A program made the translations under genes and the position numbers. The notes beneath the pieces were generated by a model. The model did not search any database and was not told the DNA's origin. It was given only the letters and a program-made list of their open reading frames with translations. A DNA stretch of 5,438 bases from Alphaproteobacteria bacterium (GTDB lineage Bacteria > Pseudomonadota > Alphaproteobacteria > RF32 > CAG-239). The stretch lies in the NCBI GenBank assembly GCA_017964705.1, contig JAGCRL010000098.1:1-5438 (forward strand). The letters run 5' to 3'. How positions within the stretch are numbered: position 1 is the first letter of the stretch; each line of letters begins with the position of its first letter. Positions 1 to 5,376 of this stretch are shown here, in pieces.

Positions 1-30
1 GACGATGGTTTTGAAAAGAAATTTTTTCAT
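1..30 (-). CDS. Possible start of a leftward gene (partial, N-terminus only)
   Basis: Read leftward from an ATG at 30-28, the window gives only ten codons, MKKFLFKTIV, before the edge. Two lysines followed by hydrophobic residues is how many bacterial signal peptides or membrane anchors begin. The bases just before the ATG (ACAAAGATT) resemble the weak site in front of mltA in this window. A promoter-like pair at 196-224 points the same way. Two competing readings exist. One is a longer minus frame starting at ATG 106-104 that stays open for 35 codons to the edge (begins MVFQELFHTIF). The other is a plus-strand frame open from base 1 to a TAG at 106-108, which would be the tail of a rightward gene. 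No family can be recognised from so little sequence, and I prefer the first reading only weakly. Confidence 0.27.
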   Translation of the reverse strand, partial: MKKFLFKTIV

Positions 31-195
31 AATCTTTGTTTTTATATGTTAATGATAAAATATATATTCCCACAAAAATCGTATGAAAAAGTTCTTGAAA
101 AACCATAGACACCTGATAGCCACCCCATACAAACGGACTAACTTCTAATACTTCTAAAATAATTCAACACATAATCATACTTTTTTGACACATCT

Positions 196-224
196 AATAT
201 ACCATTTTTATTTTTATTTTTCAA
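196..224 (-). promoter_or_regulatory. Sigma70-like promoter facing the left edge
   Basis: On the minus strand a -35 box TTGAAA (224-219) is followed after 17 bases by a -10 box TATATT (201-196). Both differ from consensus by one base and the spacing is ideal, so initiation is expected near 189. The spacer is an A-rich run, and in DNA this AT-rich such pairs arise by chance. The site would serve whatever gene continues past base 1. If that gene starts at 30, the leader would be about 160 nt long. Confidence 0.38.
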
Positions 225-305
225 GCACTTTTTTCTATTTTCTGTCTACTTGACTCTGTGTTTCTTAAAATTAGACTTTAAAATATTTTGATATAAAGCA
301 AAAAA

Positions 306-812
306 TTATCCGTTTTTACGTAACAAAATATATAACGCACCTGCGCCACCTAATGCTTCTGTCGGGTTTTTATAGGCTAAAATCAAAGAGTTGATCTCTG
401 AATTAGAAAGCCAGTTTGGAACAGATTTACGTAAAACACCGCGCTCGCTAAAAAGAGTTTCATCCAAACCTTTTCCCGTAACAATCAAAATACAACGTTT
501 TTTGGATTGATACGCTTGTTTAACAAAATCACAAACACGTTCAAAGGCGGCTTTTTCGGTTGTACCATGCAAATCCAACACCGCTTCAACCTTAAATTCT
601 TCACGTTTAAAACGTTTTGCTAAATGACCATCCATTTGTGTTAAATCATCTTTTTTAACACTTTTTCCGTTTTTTAATAAATCAAAAGATACTGTTGTTA
701 CCTTATCTTTTCGAATGTTTATTTCTTTTGGTTTAATTTCTTCTACATGACGATTAGTTTTAAGACGTTTAACCCCTTTAACCGTTTCTTCCCAATTAAG
801 ATCATCGGCCAT
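306..812 (-). CDS. Smr-domain protein (DNA/RNA endonuclease-like)
   Basis: The 168-residue protein has a charged, lysine-rich N-terminal part (about 1-70) and a C-terminal Smr (small MutS-related) domain. Recognisable Smr motifs are LDLHG at 79-83, VTGKG at 111-115 and GGAGALYILLR at 155-165. Length and layout match the stand-alone alphaproteobacterial Smr proteins (Smr/MutS family, YdaL/SmrA/SmrB-like). Family members bind or nick nucleic acids, and some act as ribosome-linked RNA endonucleases in other bacteria. Which substrate this one uses cannot be read from sequence. The LDLHG histidine, commonly linked to activity, is present. The ATG at 812-810 lies inside the end of mltA (11-nt overlap), with an AGAGGT site at 826-821 eight bases upstream. 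It is the last gene of the tim44-mltA-smr operon and is probably translationally coupled to mltA. The family call is secure; the role is not. Confidence 0.92.
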   Translation of the reverse strand: MADDLNWEETVKGVKRLKTNRHVEEIKPKEINIRKDKVTTVSFDLLKNGKSVKKDDLTQMDGHLAKRFKREEFKVEAVLDLHGTTEKAAFERVCDFVKQAYQSKKRCILIVTGKGLDETLFSERGVLRKSVPNWLSNSEINSLILAYKNPTEALGGAGALYILLRKNG

Positions 813-1971
813 AAGTTTTAACCTCTGTGCCCTTAGGAATTAATATATAATAACGTCCTTGTGCATTCATTCTACCGGCTTGGGCTAAAGCTTGTTCCCC
901 ATGTCCCCAGAAATAATCACCACGAACACCACCTTGTATAGCACTACCGACATCTTCTGCCATAACAATCTTGTTAATTGCTTTACCATCCGGAGCTGTT
1001 GTCTCTAACCACATCATAGAACCAAGTGGAATATAAGAACGATCCACCGCTAACGCCCTTCCGGCAAATAAAGGCAAGCCCATTGCTCCCAAAGGACCTT
1101 CTGCTTTAACAATTTGATGAAAAATAAAACGATCATTCAATAGCATATTTTTCTTTGCTTCGTTACCATTCTTTTTTAGCCACTCGCGAATTTTCGGCAT
1201 AGAAGCTTCACCCGGTTTTATCAATTTTTTCTCTAACAAAATAGAACCGATACCTCTAAATTTATGACCATTGTTTTCGGCATAGCCTACTCGAACTTCT
1301 TGTCCGTTAGGAAGTGTTGCCACCGCTGCTCCCTGTATTTGCATAATATAAATATCAACAGGATCATCACCCCATAAAATAACCGGAGCATCAAGCTTTC
1401 CGCCATCTATTTCCGTGCGCGTATAATATTTAACAAGTTTACCGTTTTTAACTCTACCAATTAATCGTTGATTTGGTAAAGAAGCATCAAAATCTCTTAA
1501 ATTAATCTCCACTAAATCTTTGGGTTTGCCATATATCGGATATTGATAAGCCCCGCCTTTTTCATAACTGGCACGAATATTTGCTTCATAATATGATGTA
1601 AATTTACCTTTTTCAGAACCGTTAGCTAAAACTGCATAAGGTTCAAAATTGCTTTCTATATAGTTTTTTAATGCGGTTTTATTGTCTGCAATAGACATCA
1701 TTTTCTGACAATGTGTTTTATATGCCCCTAAAGAAAAGGACATATGATCGCTGGATAATTCTTGCCTTGGATTCTTTATAACAGAACCACAGACGCTTTT
1801 TATTGCTTTATCAAGCAAATAAAAATCATCTTCGCCCCACCCTTTAAGCTCTGAAAAAGATGCTTTTTTTACACTAAAACGTTGTGATGGCACATACGTT
1901 CCGCTTTGCTCGCCCCCCTGACAAGATGCAAGCAAAATTACCAAAAATAAAATAAGTCCACGTTTTAACAT
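802..1971 (-). CDS. mltA: Membrane-bound lytic murein transglycosylase A (lipoprotein)
   Basis: MltA cleaves the MurNAc-GlcNAc bond of peptidoglycan, leaving 1,6-anhydro ends, from the inner face of the outer membrane. The chosen ATG (1971-1969) gives 389 residues beginning with Lys-Arg, a hydrophobic stretch and the lipobox LLASC, with Cys17 as the acylated residue. Gln at +2 favours outer-membrane sorting. The MltA barrel domain shows FTSYYEA (124-130), YQYPIYGKP (142-150), QIQGAA (211-216) and a YAENNGHKFRGIG segment from 230. The C-terminal 3D domain carries the three conserved aspartates: D310 in AVDRSYIPLG, D340 in AEDVGSAIQGG and D352 in GDYFWG. One of these corresponds to the catalytic Asp of E. 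coli MltA. E. coli MltA is about 365 residues, so this copy is full length. An in-frame TTG at 1995 would add eight residues before the signal peptide and is less likely. The gene overlaps the tim44-like gene by 7 nt and smr by 11 nt, and it ends with TGA. Confidence 0.95.
   Translation of the reverse strand: MLKRGLILFLVILLASCQGGEQSGTYVPSQRFSVKKASFSELKGWGEDDFYLLDKAIKSVCGSVIKNPRQELSSDHMSFSLGAYKTHCQKMMSIADNKTALKNYIESNFEPYAVLANGSEKGKFTSYYEANIRASYEKGGAYQYPIYGKPKDLVEINLRDFDASLPNQRLIGRVKNGKLVKYYTRTEIDGGKLDAPVILWGDDPVDIYIMQIQGAAVATLPNGQEVRVGYAENNGHKFRGIGSILLEKKLIKPGEASMPKIREWLKKNGNEAKKNMLLNDRFIFHQIVKAEGPLGAMGLPLFAGRALAVDRSYIPLGSMMWLETTAPDGKAINKIVMAEDVGSAIQGGVRGDYFWGHGEQALAQAGRMNAQGRYYILIPKGTEVKTYGR
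821..826 (-). promoter_or_regulatory. Ribosome binding site of smr inside mltA
   Basis: AGAGGT on the minus strand lies eight bases before the smr ATG and within the last codons of mltA. It fixes the smr start at 812 and shows that smr can load its own ribosomes although its start overlaps the upstream gene. Confidence 0.7.
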
Positions 1972-2606
1972 TTCTTTGTCGAACACAATAACCAATTATT
2001 AACTTGAGGATTAAGGCTTTTTTCAAATGTCCATACATCAGATATTTTTTGAACATAGTTTTCATCGCCTTCTATGATTTCTCCATCTGCGTTTTTAAGC
2101 AAATTAACTTGTTCGCTGACAAACTTAACAACCAGATTAACTTTATCTTCGTCTATAAATTTAACCGACTCAACTTCTGTTTCAACAAAACCAATTAAAT
2201 CTGTTTCTGTTGTGATACCTTGTTCTTTACGGTCTTTTATAACGCTTTTAAACTTTTTAAGAAGCTCTTTATTAACAAGCTTAGAAAGTGTTGCCTCATC
2301 ACCTTTGCTGAAAGCAGCCAAAATAATTTCAAAGGCTTTTTGTGCTCCATTAATAAAAACACTCTTATTAAAATTTGGAATTTTAGCCAAATCACGATCT
2401 ATTGGCGGCAATTTATCTAAATCTACCGATTCGTTCGCATTTGGATTAATTTCACGTTTTAGTTCCTTATAAACTTTTTCAAACTGGTCTTTTGAAATCA
2501 TTATAACTTTAGTATCTTCAGAACCTGAACCCAAAACATTCTTTAAACGACTAAATATAACAATAACAAGAACTAACAAAAATATAATATCTATGTATTC
2601 TGACAT
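1965..2606 (-). CDS. Tim44-like inner-membrane protein (TimA type)
   Basis: The 213-residue protein starts with a single hydrophobic segment (about residues 5-19) followed by positive residues (SRLKNVLG), as expected of an inner-membrane anchor. A polar linker rich in Asp, Glu and Lys runs to about 80. The Tim44/MRP-L45 domain follows: FINGAQKAFEIILAAF at 84-99, then the LSKLVNKELLKKF region, a beta-rich segment around 140-170, and the terminal signature DVWTFEK (190-196) with W205. In mitochondria Tim44 tethers Hsp70 to the TIM23 channel. The alphaproteobacterial relatives (TimA) are inner-membrane proteins whose precise role is less settled, so no import function is claimed. The start is fixed by GAGGTG six bases upstream of the AGG-ATG interval. 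This is the first gene of a leftward operon with mltA and smr, divergent from secB, an arrangement common in Alphaproteobacteria. Confidence 0.9.
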   Translation of the reverse strand: MSEYIDIIFLLVLVIVIFSRLKNVLGSGSEDTKVIMISKDQFEKVYKELKREINPNANESVDLDKLPPIDRDLAKIPNFNKSVFINGAQKAFEIILAAFSKGDEATLSKLVNKELLKKFKSVIKDRKEQGITTETDLIGFVETEVESVKFIDEDKVNLVVKFVSEQVNLLKNADGEIIEGDENYVQKISDVWTFEKSLNPQVNNWLLCSTKKC

Positions 2607-2609
2607 TTT

Positions 2610-2616
2610 TCACCTC
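2610..2616 (-). promoter_or_regulatory. Ribosome binding site of the tim44-like gene
   Basis: The minus strand reads AGAGGTG followed by AAA(A) and the ATG at 2606-2604. This is a good Shine-Dalgarno match at normal distance and fixes the start of the first gene of the operon. Confidence 0.75.
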
Positions 2617-2626
2617 TTTTTTTATA

Positions 2627-2654
2627 TATATAACGCAAATATCTTTATTATCAA
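2627..2654 (-). promoter_or_regulatory. Promoter of the tim44-mltA-smr operon
   Basis: On the minus strand TTGATA (2654-2649) and TATATA (2632-2627) are separated by 16 bases. The -10 box sits in an alternating TA run, so its register could shift by two bases. Initiation near 2620 would leave a leader of only about 14 nt, just long enough to hold the ribosome binding site. Confidence 0.55.
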
Positions 2655-2663
2655 CTATTATAT

Positions 2664-2691
2664 TTGACGTATAAAAATAAAACTCTATACT
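2664..2691 (+). promoter_or_regulatory. Promoter of secB-trmL
   Basis: TTGACG (2664-2669) and TATACT (2686-2691) are separated by 16 bases. Each box differs from the sigma70 consensus at one position. Transcription should begin near 2698, giving a leader of about 30 nt that contains AAAGGA at 2712-2717. Its -35 box lies ten bases from the -35 box of the divergent operon, so the two polymerase sites are nearly back to back. Confidence 0.6.
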
Positions 2692-2726
2692 ACAACAAAA
2701 TAAATTTATTGAAAGGATAAATTACA

Positions 2727-3185
2727 ATGGCTGAAAATACCGAACAGAACGAAGTTATGATTAACATGCAATATATCAAAGATATGTCTTTAGAGGTTCC
2801 TCACGCCCCTAAAGTATTTGCAAAATTAAATACACCGCCAGAAATTGGAATTGACCTAAATATTGATACAACAAACCTTGGTAATGACCAATATGAAGTA
2901 ACACTAAACTTACGAATCAATGCCAACACCAAAGACGAACCTTTGTTTATATATGAACTATCTTATGCTGCAGCTTGCACAGTAAAAATAGCAGAAGAAC
3001 AAAAAGAACCTCTTCTCTTTATTGAAATTCCAAGATTGATTTTCCCTTTTGCTCGCCAGGTTGTTTCAACAAATTTATCTGAAGCCGGTTTACCACCGCT
3101 AATGTTAAGCCCTGTTGATTTTGCTGCAGTATACAGAAGCAAAAAAGCTCAACAACAAACAAACTCTAAAGAAGCAGCAAACTAA
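2727..3185 (+). CDS. secB: Protein-export chaperone SecB
   Basis: SecB is a cytoplasmic tetrameric chaperone that holds preproteins unfolded and delivers them to SecA. The 152-residue length is typical. Family landmarks are the N-terminal YIKDMSLEVPHAP (16-28), the central IEIPRLIFPFAR (99-110) and the near-C-terminal GLPPLMLSPVDFAAVY (121-136). These correspond to YIKDLSFENP, ECPRLLFPFAR and GGFPPLLLxPIDFAALY in well-studied SecB. The tail (137-152) is hydrophilic and rich in Gln, Lys and Ala, as often seen in alphaproteobacterial SecB. The start is set by AAAGGA nine bases upstream, and two later methionines (11 and 14) lack a comparable site. trmL follows after one base. The partner secA lies at the right edge of the window, so both halves of the SecB-SecA targeting step are encoded here. 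Confidence 0.97.
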   Translation: MAENTEQNEVMINMQYIKDMSLEVPHAPKVFAKLNTPPEIGIDLNIDTTNLGNDQYEVTLNLRINANTKDEPLFIYELSYAAACTVKIAEEQKEPLLFIEIPRLIFPFARQVVSTNLSEAGLPPLMLSPVDFAAVYRSKKAQQQTNSKEAAN

Positions 3186-3186
3186 T

Positions 3187-3660
3187 ATGAGATTAGCGCT
3201 GTTTCAACCGGATATTCCGCAGAATACAGGCACTTTGCTGCGGCTTGGTGCTTGTCTAGATTTGCCTTTAGACATTATTGAACCTTGCGGATTTATCTTT
3301 AATGAAAAAGCAATGAAACGCGCCGGTATGGACTATTTAGATATTGTAAAATATCGGCGCCATAATTCTTGGGATGACTTTTTAGACTACCGCCAAAAGC
3401 ACCCTGATGAATATGGAAGAATTGTTCTATTATCTACCCATGCATCTATACCTTATACTAAGTTTGAATTTAAACCTAACGATATTATTTTAATGGGTAG
3501 AGAAAGCGCCGGAGTCCCGGAAGCTATCCATAACTTAGCTGATTCGCGTTTACTTATACCTATGAACAAAAACACCCGCTCAATTAATGTTGCTATTTCA
3601 GCCGCTATGGTCATCGGAGAGGCTTTAAGACAAACAAACAAGTTTCCTCAAAACGACTAA
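3187..3660 (+). CDS. trmL: tRNA (cytidine/uridine-34 2'-O)-methyltransferase TrmL
   Basis: This SPOUT-class (SpoU/TrmH superfamily) enzyme of 157 residues methylates the ribose of the wobble base, in E. coli that of the two tRNA-Leu isoacceptors CmAA and cmnm5UmAA, using S-adenosylmethionine. The three SPOUT motifs are present: PDIPQNTGTLLRL (8-20), ILMGRESAGVP (101-111) and the knot-forming IPMNKNTRSINVAISAAMV (124-142). Size and motifs match TrmL (formerly YibK), which lacks the extra RNA-binding extension of longer SpoU enzymes. The frame is open upstream of the start, but the ATG at 3187 is chosen because the protein then begins MRLALFQPDIPQNTG, the normal family start. It directly follows the secB stop (TAATATG). 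No strong ribosome binding site is visible, which suggests coupling to secB translation. TrmL is cytosolic and unrelated to export, so the pairing looks like operon convenience. Confidence 0.95.
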   Translation: MRLALFQPDIPQNTGTLLRLGACLDLPLDIIEPCGFIFNEKAMKRAGMDYLDIVKYRRHNSWDDFLDYRQKHPDEYGRIVLLSTHASIPYTKFEFKPNDIILMGRESAGVPEAIHNLADSRLLIPMNKNTRSINVAISAAMVIGEALRQTNKFPQND

Positions 3661-3674
3661 CCATCGGTTTTTAC

Positions 3675-3702
3675 AAACATTTAAAAAAAATTTAAAGTTT
3701 TT
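3675..3702 (+). terminator. Possible AT-only terminator after trmL
   Basis: AAAC-a-TTTAAA (3675-3685) and TTTAAAGTTT (3691-3700) can pair as a ten-base stem with one bulged A and a five-base A loop, followed by more T. Only one pair is G-C, so the hairpin is weak. It may simply be AT-rich spacer. No better terminator exists between trmL and carD. Confidence 0.25.
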
Positions 3703-3714
3703 ACATTTTTAGTA

Positions 3715-3743
3715 TAGATTTGTTTCAAAAAATATGATATAGT
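3715..3743 (+). promoter_or_regulatory. Probable carD promoter (weak -35)
   Basis: The 129-base gap before carD holds a good -10 candidate, TATAGT (3738-3743), with an overlapping alternative TATGAT (3733-3738). At a 17-base spacing the -35 position reads TAGATT (3715-3720), a poor match. Initiation near 3750 would leave a leader of about 40 nt ending in a very strong ribosome binding site. A gene with its own strong site and a gap of this size normally has its own promoter, but the exact boxes are uncertain. Confidence 0.35.
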
Positions 3744-3773
3744 CAAAGCGTTTACTAAAACATATTATACATC

Positions 3774-3781
3774 AAGGAGGT
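3774..3781 (+). promoter_or_regulatory. Very strong ribosome binding site of carD
   Basis: AAGGAGGT is a full match to the anti-Shine-Dalgarno end of 16S rRNA and ends eight bases before the ATG. It is the best such site in the window, where most others are partial, and suggests high CarD output. Confidence 0.85.
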
Positions 3782-3789
3782 AATCTCAA

Positions 3790-4299
3790 ATGAAAAAAAG
3801 CACTATTACCACCTTTAACTCCGGAGAGTATGTTGTATATCCTACTCATGGTGTTGGCAAGGTGACAAATATTGCAAAACAAACGATTGCCGGTAATGAA
3901 TTGGAATTATTAGTTGTTAATTTTGATAAGGATAAAATGACTTTACGTGTTCCAATGGCAAAACTGGATAAAGTTGGGATTCGCAAAATTTCTGATGAAA
4001 CAACAATGAAGGAAGCACTAGCAATTTTAAAAGGCAAACCGCGAGTTAAAAAAGTTATGTGGTCCAGACGGGCTCAGGAATATGAAAATAAAATTAATTC
4101 CGGCAACCCCATTGCTGTTGCAGAAGTTATTAGAGACCTACATCGTAGCGAAAATTTAGCTGAGCAGTCTTATAGCGAGCGTCAGATATATGAGCATGCT
4201 TTAGAACGTTTAGCTAGTGAGGTTGCTGTGTTTGATAAATGTTCACTGGAAGATGCTAATAAACAATTATTGGATATTGTTTCTTCTCGTAACATTTAA
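3790..4299 (+). CDS. CarD/CdnL-family RNA polymerase-binding regulator
   Basis: The 169-residue protein begins with the CarD_CdnL_TRCF Tudor-like module: F9-SGEYVVYPTHGVGKV to residue 25, then beta strands through about 65. This part binds the RNA polymerase beta subunit. The helical C-terminal half (about 70-165) holds WSRRAQEYENKI (91-102) and SYSERQIYEHALERLASE (127-144). In this family the helical domain contacts the upstream edge of the transcription bubble, with a conserved Trp (here probably W91) wedging at the -10 region to stabilise open complexes. There is no HMGA-like tail, so it is the short CdnL type rather than the longer Myxococcus CarD. It acts in the cytoplasm on promoters, often rRNA and growth genes. 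A perfect ribosome binding site at 3774-3781 fixes the start. It converges on the parvulin gene with a shared terminator between them. Confidence 0.95.
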   Translation: MKKSTITTFNSGEYVVYPTHGVGKVTNIAKQTIAGNELELLVVNFDKDKMTLRVPMAKLDKVGIRKISDETTMKEALAILKGKPRVKKVMWSRRAQEYENKINSGNPIAVAEVIRDLHRSENLAEQSYSERQIYEHALERLASEVAVFDKCSLEDANKQLLDIVSSRNI

Positions 4300-4317
4300 A
4301 CACTAAACAAAGAAACT

Positions 4318-4349
4318 AAAAAAAGACTCCAAAATTGGAGTCTTTTTTT
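4318..4349. terminator. Two-way intrinsic terminator between carD and the parvulin gene
   Basis: A run of seven A, GACTCC, a short AAAATT loop region, GGAGTC and a run of seven T form a perfect 15-base inverted repeat around two A residues. The practical stem is GACTCC/GGAGTC extended by A7/T7. The T run follows the stem in both directions, so it can stop carD transcription from the left and parvulin transcription from the right. It lies 18 bases after the carD stop and 20 bases beyond the parvulin stop. Confidence 0.93.
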
Positions 4350-4369
4350 ATTAGCTTAGCAATCAATTC

Positions 4370-5218
4370 TTATTTTGCTTCTGGAATAAGACTACCATCC
4401 AAGCTATATCTTTCTATTTTTGCACTATTACGTAGTTCTTCAAAAACTTCACCGATAGCCTGTTGAGAAATCATATTCTTTAAGTGTGGTTCAACCTCTT
4501 TTAACTCTAAAGGTTTAGAAGCTCTTGCATCTTCAACTAAAATAACATGATAACCAAATTCTGTCTTAACAGGAGTCTTTGTATATTCACCTTTCTTCAT
4601 ATTAAAGGCAACATCTGAAAATTCAGGAACCATCATATCTTTAGTAAAGTAACCTAAATCTACAGCTTGGTCTTTAGAATATTCTTGAGCTAACTTATCA
4701 AACTTTTCACCTTTGTTCAATTTATTGATAACTTCTCTTGCTTTATCCTCAGATTCAACCAAAATGTGTTTTGCACTAATTTCTTTCTGGCTTTCAAATT
4801 TAGATGTATAGTCATCATACAACTTCTTAACAGCCGCATCATTAACTTTTTCATCTACCTTCTTTTCTAAAAACAGCTTCCGAGCTAAATCTTCTTTTGC
4901 TGTAACAAGTTGTCTTTGATATTCTGGTGTTTCTTCGATTCGCGCAGCCTGAGCAGCTTGATATACTAATTTACTGTTTACAAAAACATCCAATGTTTTC
5001 GCATAAAATTCATCAAAAGGAACTCTCTCTTTAATTTGCGGATGATCTGCATAACTTTGTTTTAAATCATTAACAGTAATAACTTCCCCGTTAACCTTTG
5101 CTGCAACACCATCACTACCAGCATTTGCATTATACACCTTAAATGACACATAAGAAGCAACGGCAACAACAATAACTGCAACAGCAGTAATTGTAAAACC
5201 AACGATTCTCTTTTTCAT
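4370..5218 (-). CDS. Periplasmic parvulin-type peptidyl-prolyl isomerase (SurA/PrsA-like)
   Basis: Parvulins speed cis-trans isomerisation of bonds before proline and assist folding of exported proteins. From the ATG at 5218 the protein has 282 residues. It begins MKKR, with one hydrophobic segment (about 5-24), then a polar NANAGSDG stretch, so it is either cleaved by signal peptidase or stays anchored with its bulk in the periplasm. No lipobox is present. Residues 37-140 form a SurA_N/PpiC-like helical chaperone region (VNGEVITVNDL at 42-52). The rotamase domain is about 147-231, with ISAKHILVE (147-155, H151), FDKLAQEYSKD (173-183), DLGYFTKDMMVPEF (187-200) and EFGYHVILVED (220-230, H224). 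The Gly-Gly loop usually found before DLGYF is missing. An earlier in-frame TTG at 5230 lies upstream of and overlaps the ribosome binding site GGAGGT (5228-5223), so the ATG is preferred. It is divergent from secA, which fits a role in handling Sec substrates. Confidence 0.93.
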   Translation of the reverse strand: MKKRIVGFTITAVAVIVVAVASYVSFKVYNANAGSDGVAAKVNGEVITVNDLKQSYADHPQIKERVPFDEFYAKTLDVFVNSKLVYQAAQAARIEETPEYQRQLVTAKEDLARKLFLEKKVDEKVNDAAVKKLYDDYTSKFESQKEISAKHILVESEDKAREVINKLNKGEKFDKLAQEYSKDQAVDLGYFTKDMMVPEFSDVAFNMKKGEYTKTPVKTEFGYHVILVEDARASKPLELKEVEPHLKNMISQQAIGEVFEELRNSAKIERYSLDGSLIPEAK

Positions 5219-5222
5219 AAAT

Positions 5223-5228
5223 ACCTCC
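5223..5228 (-). promoter_or_regulatory. Ribosome binding site deciding the parvulin start
   Basis: GGAGGT on the minus strand lies four bases before the ATG at 5218-5216. It overlaps the upstream TTG (5230-5228), which therefore cannot be the start served by this site. Confidence 0.8.
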
Positions 5229-5258
5229 AAAATAAAAGTTTTATAATACTCTATTATT

Positions 5259-5286
5259 CATATATACTTATTTATTTAATATTCAA
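5259..5286 (-). promoter_or_regulatory. Candidate promoter of the parvulin gene
   Basis: On the minus strand TTGAAT (5286-5281) and TATATG (5264-5259) are 16 bases apart. Initiation near 5252 would give a leader of about 34 nt. The surrounding DNA is almost entirely A and T, so other registers are possible. Confidence 0.4.
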
Positions 5287-5315
5287 AGTTTTTTTTATTT
5301 ACTGTATAACTTCTG

Positions 5316-5344
5316 TTGATAGTATTGACTTTATTCTATATAAA
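5316..5344 (+). promoter_or_regulatory. Promoter of secA
   Basis: TTGATA (5316-5321) and TATAAA (5339-5344) are separated by exactly 17 bases, each one base off consensus. A second -35-like TTGACT (5325-5330) lies nine bases on, with a poorer -10 (TAAATA, 5348-5353). Start near 5351 would give a leader of about 40 nt that contains an alternating AT run and then TAAGGT, the secA ribosome binding site. Confidence 0.55.
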
Positions 5345-5363
5345 CACTAAATATAGCCAGAAG

Positions 5364-5376
5364 ATATATATATATA
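5364..5376 (+). repeat. Short AT dinucleotide repeat in the secA leader
   Basis: Six AT units plus one A lie between the predicted secA transcription start and its ribosome binding site (AAGGT at 5380-5384). The tract is self-complementary and of the type that can change length by slippage, but six units is short and may be no more than base composition. Confidence 0.6.

Larger units (their letters stand above)
1..305. other. Left-edge region without a securely identified gene
   Basis: This very AT-rich stretch lies downstream of the smr stop codon. I see no clear terminator hairpin for the smr operon in it, no tRNA and no recognisable structured RNA. It contains a minus-strand promoter-like pair at 196-224 and, below that, minus-frame reading that stays open from 163 to the window edge. 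That open stretch has no normal start codon before GTG 112-110 and ATG 106-104, and it is preceded by an in-frame TGA at 166-164. It may therefore be a leader, a decayed gene, or the true beginning of a gene continuing off the window. Confidence 0.5.

Noticed and set aside
1..108. Plus-strand frame open from the left edge to a TAG
   Set aside because: It is 35 codons without any recognisable motif. TAG is not used by any identified complete gene here, and no terminator follows. It is not excluded, only less supported than a leftward gene.
164..178. In-frame TGA after ATGATTATGTGT read as a recoded codon (tryptophan or selenocysteine)
   Set aside because: TGA is the true stop of mltA, so reassignment is unlikely, and no selenocysteine insertion structure or ribosome binding site is visible.
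181..305. Small inverted repeats downstream of smr as a terminator
   Set aside because: Matches are only five or so AT-rich pairs with bulges and no clean T run, which is expected by chance in such DNA.
1972..1995. TTG start adding eight residues to MltA
   Set aside because: It would place acidic residues before the lipoprotein signal peptide, whereas the ATG at 1971 gives a standard lipoprotein N-terminus.
1874..2065. Minus-strand 63-codon frame across the tim44-mltA junction
   Set aside because: It overlaps two recognised genes in another frame and has no supporting motif or ribosome binding site.
2004..2472. Several plus-strand open frames of 64 to 132 codons opposite the tim44-like gene
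   Set aside because: They mirror the codon pattern of the real minus-strand gene, are low in complexity (Ser, Leu, Lys rich), lack ribosome binding sites and resemble no known family.
3115..3186. Longer N-terminus for TrmL overlapping secB
   Set aside because: The extra residues are Lys/Gln-rich antiphase reading of the secB tail, and the family normally begins at the MRLALFQPDIPQNTG methionine.
3453..3641. Minus-strand 62-codon frame inside trmL
   Set aside because: It is a shadow of the conserved SPOUT region and has no independent support.
3846..4037. Minus-strand 63-codon frame inside carD
   Set aside because: It is antisense to a well-conserved domain, with no start signal.
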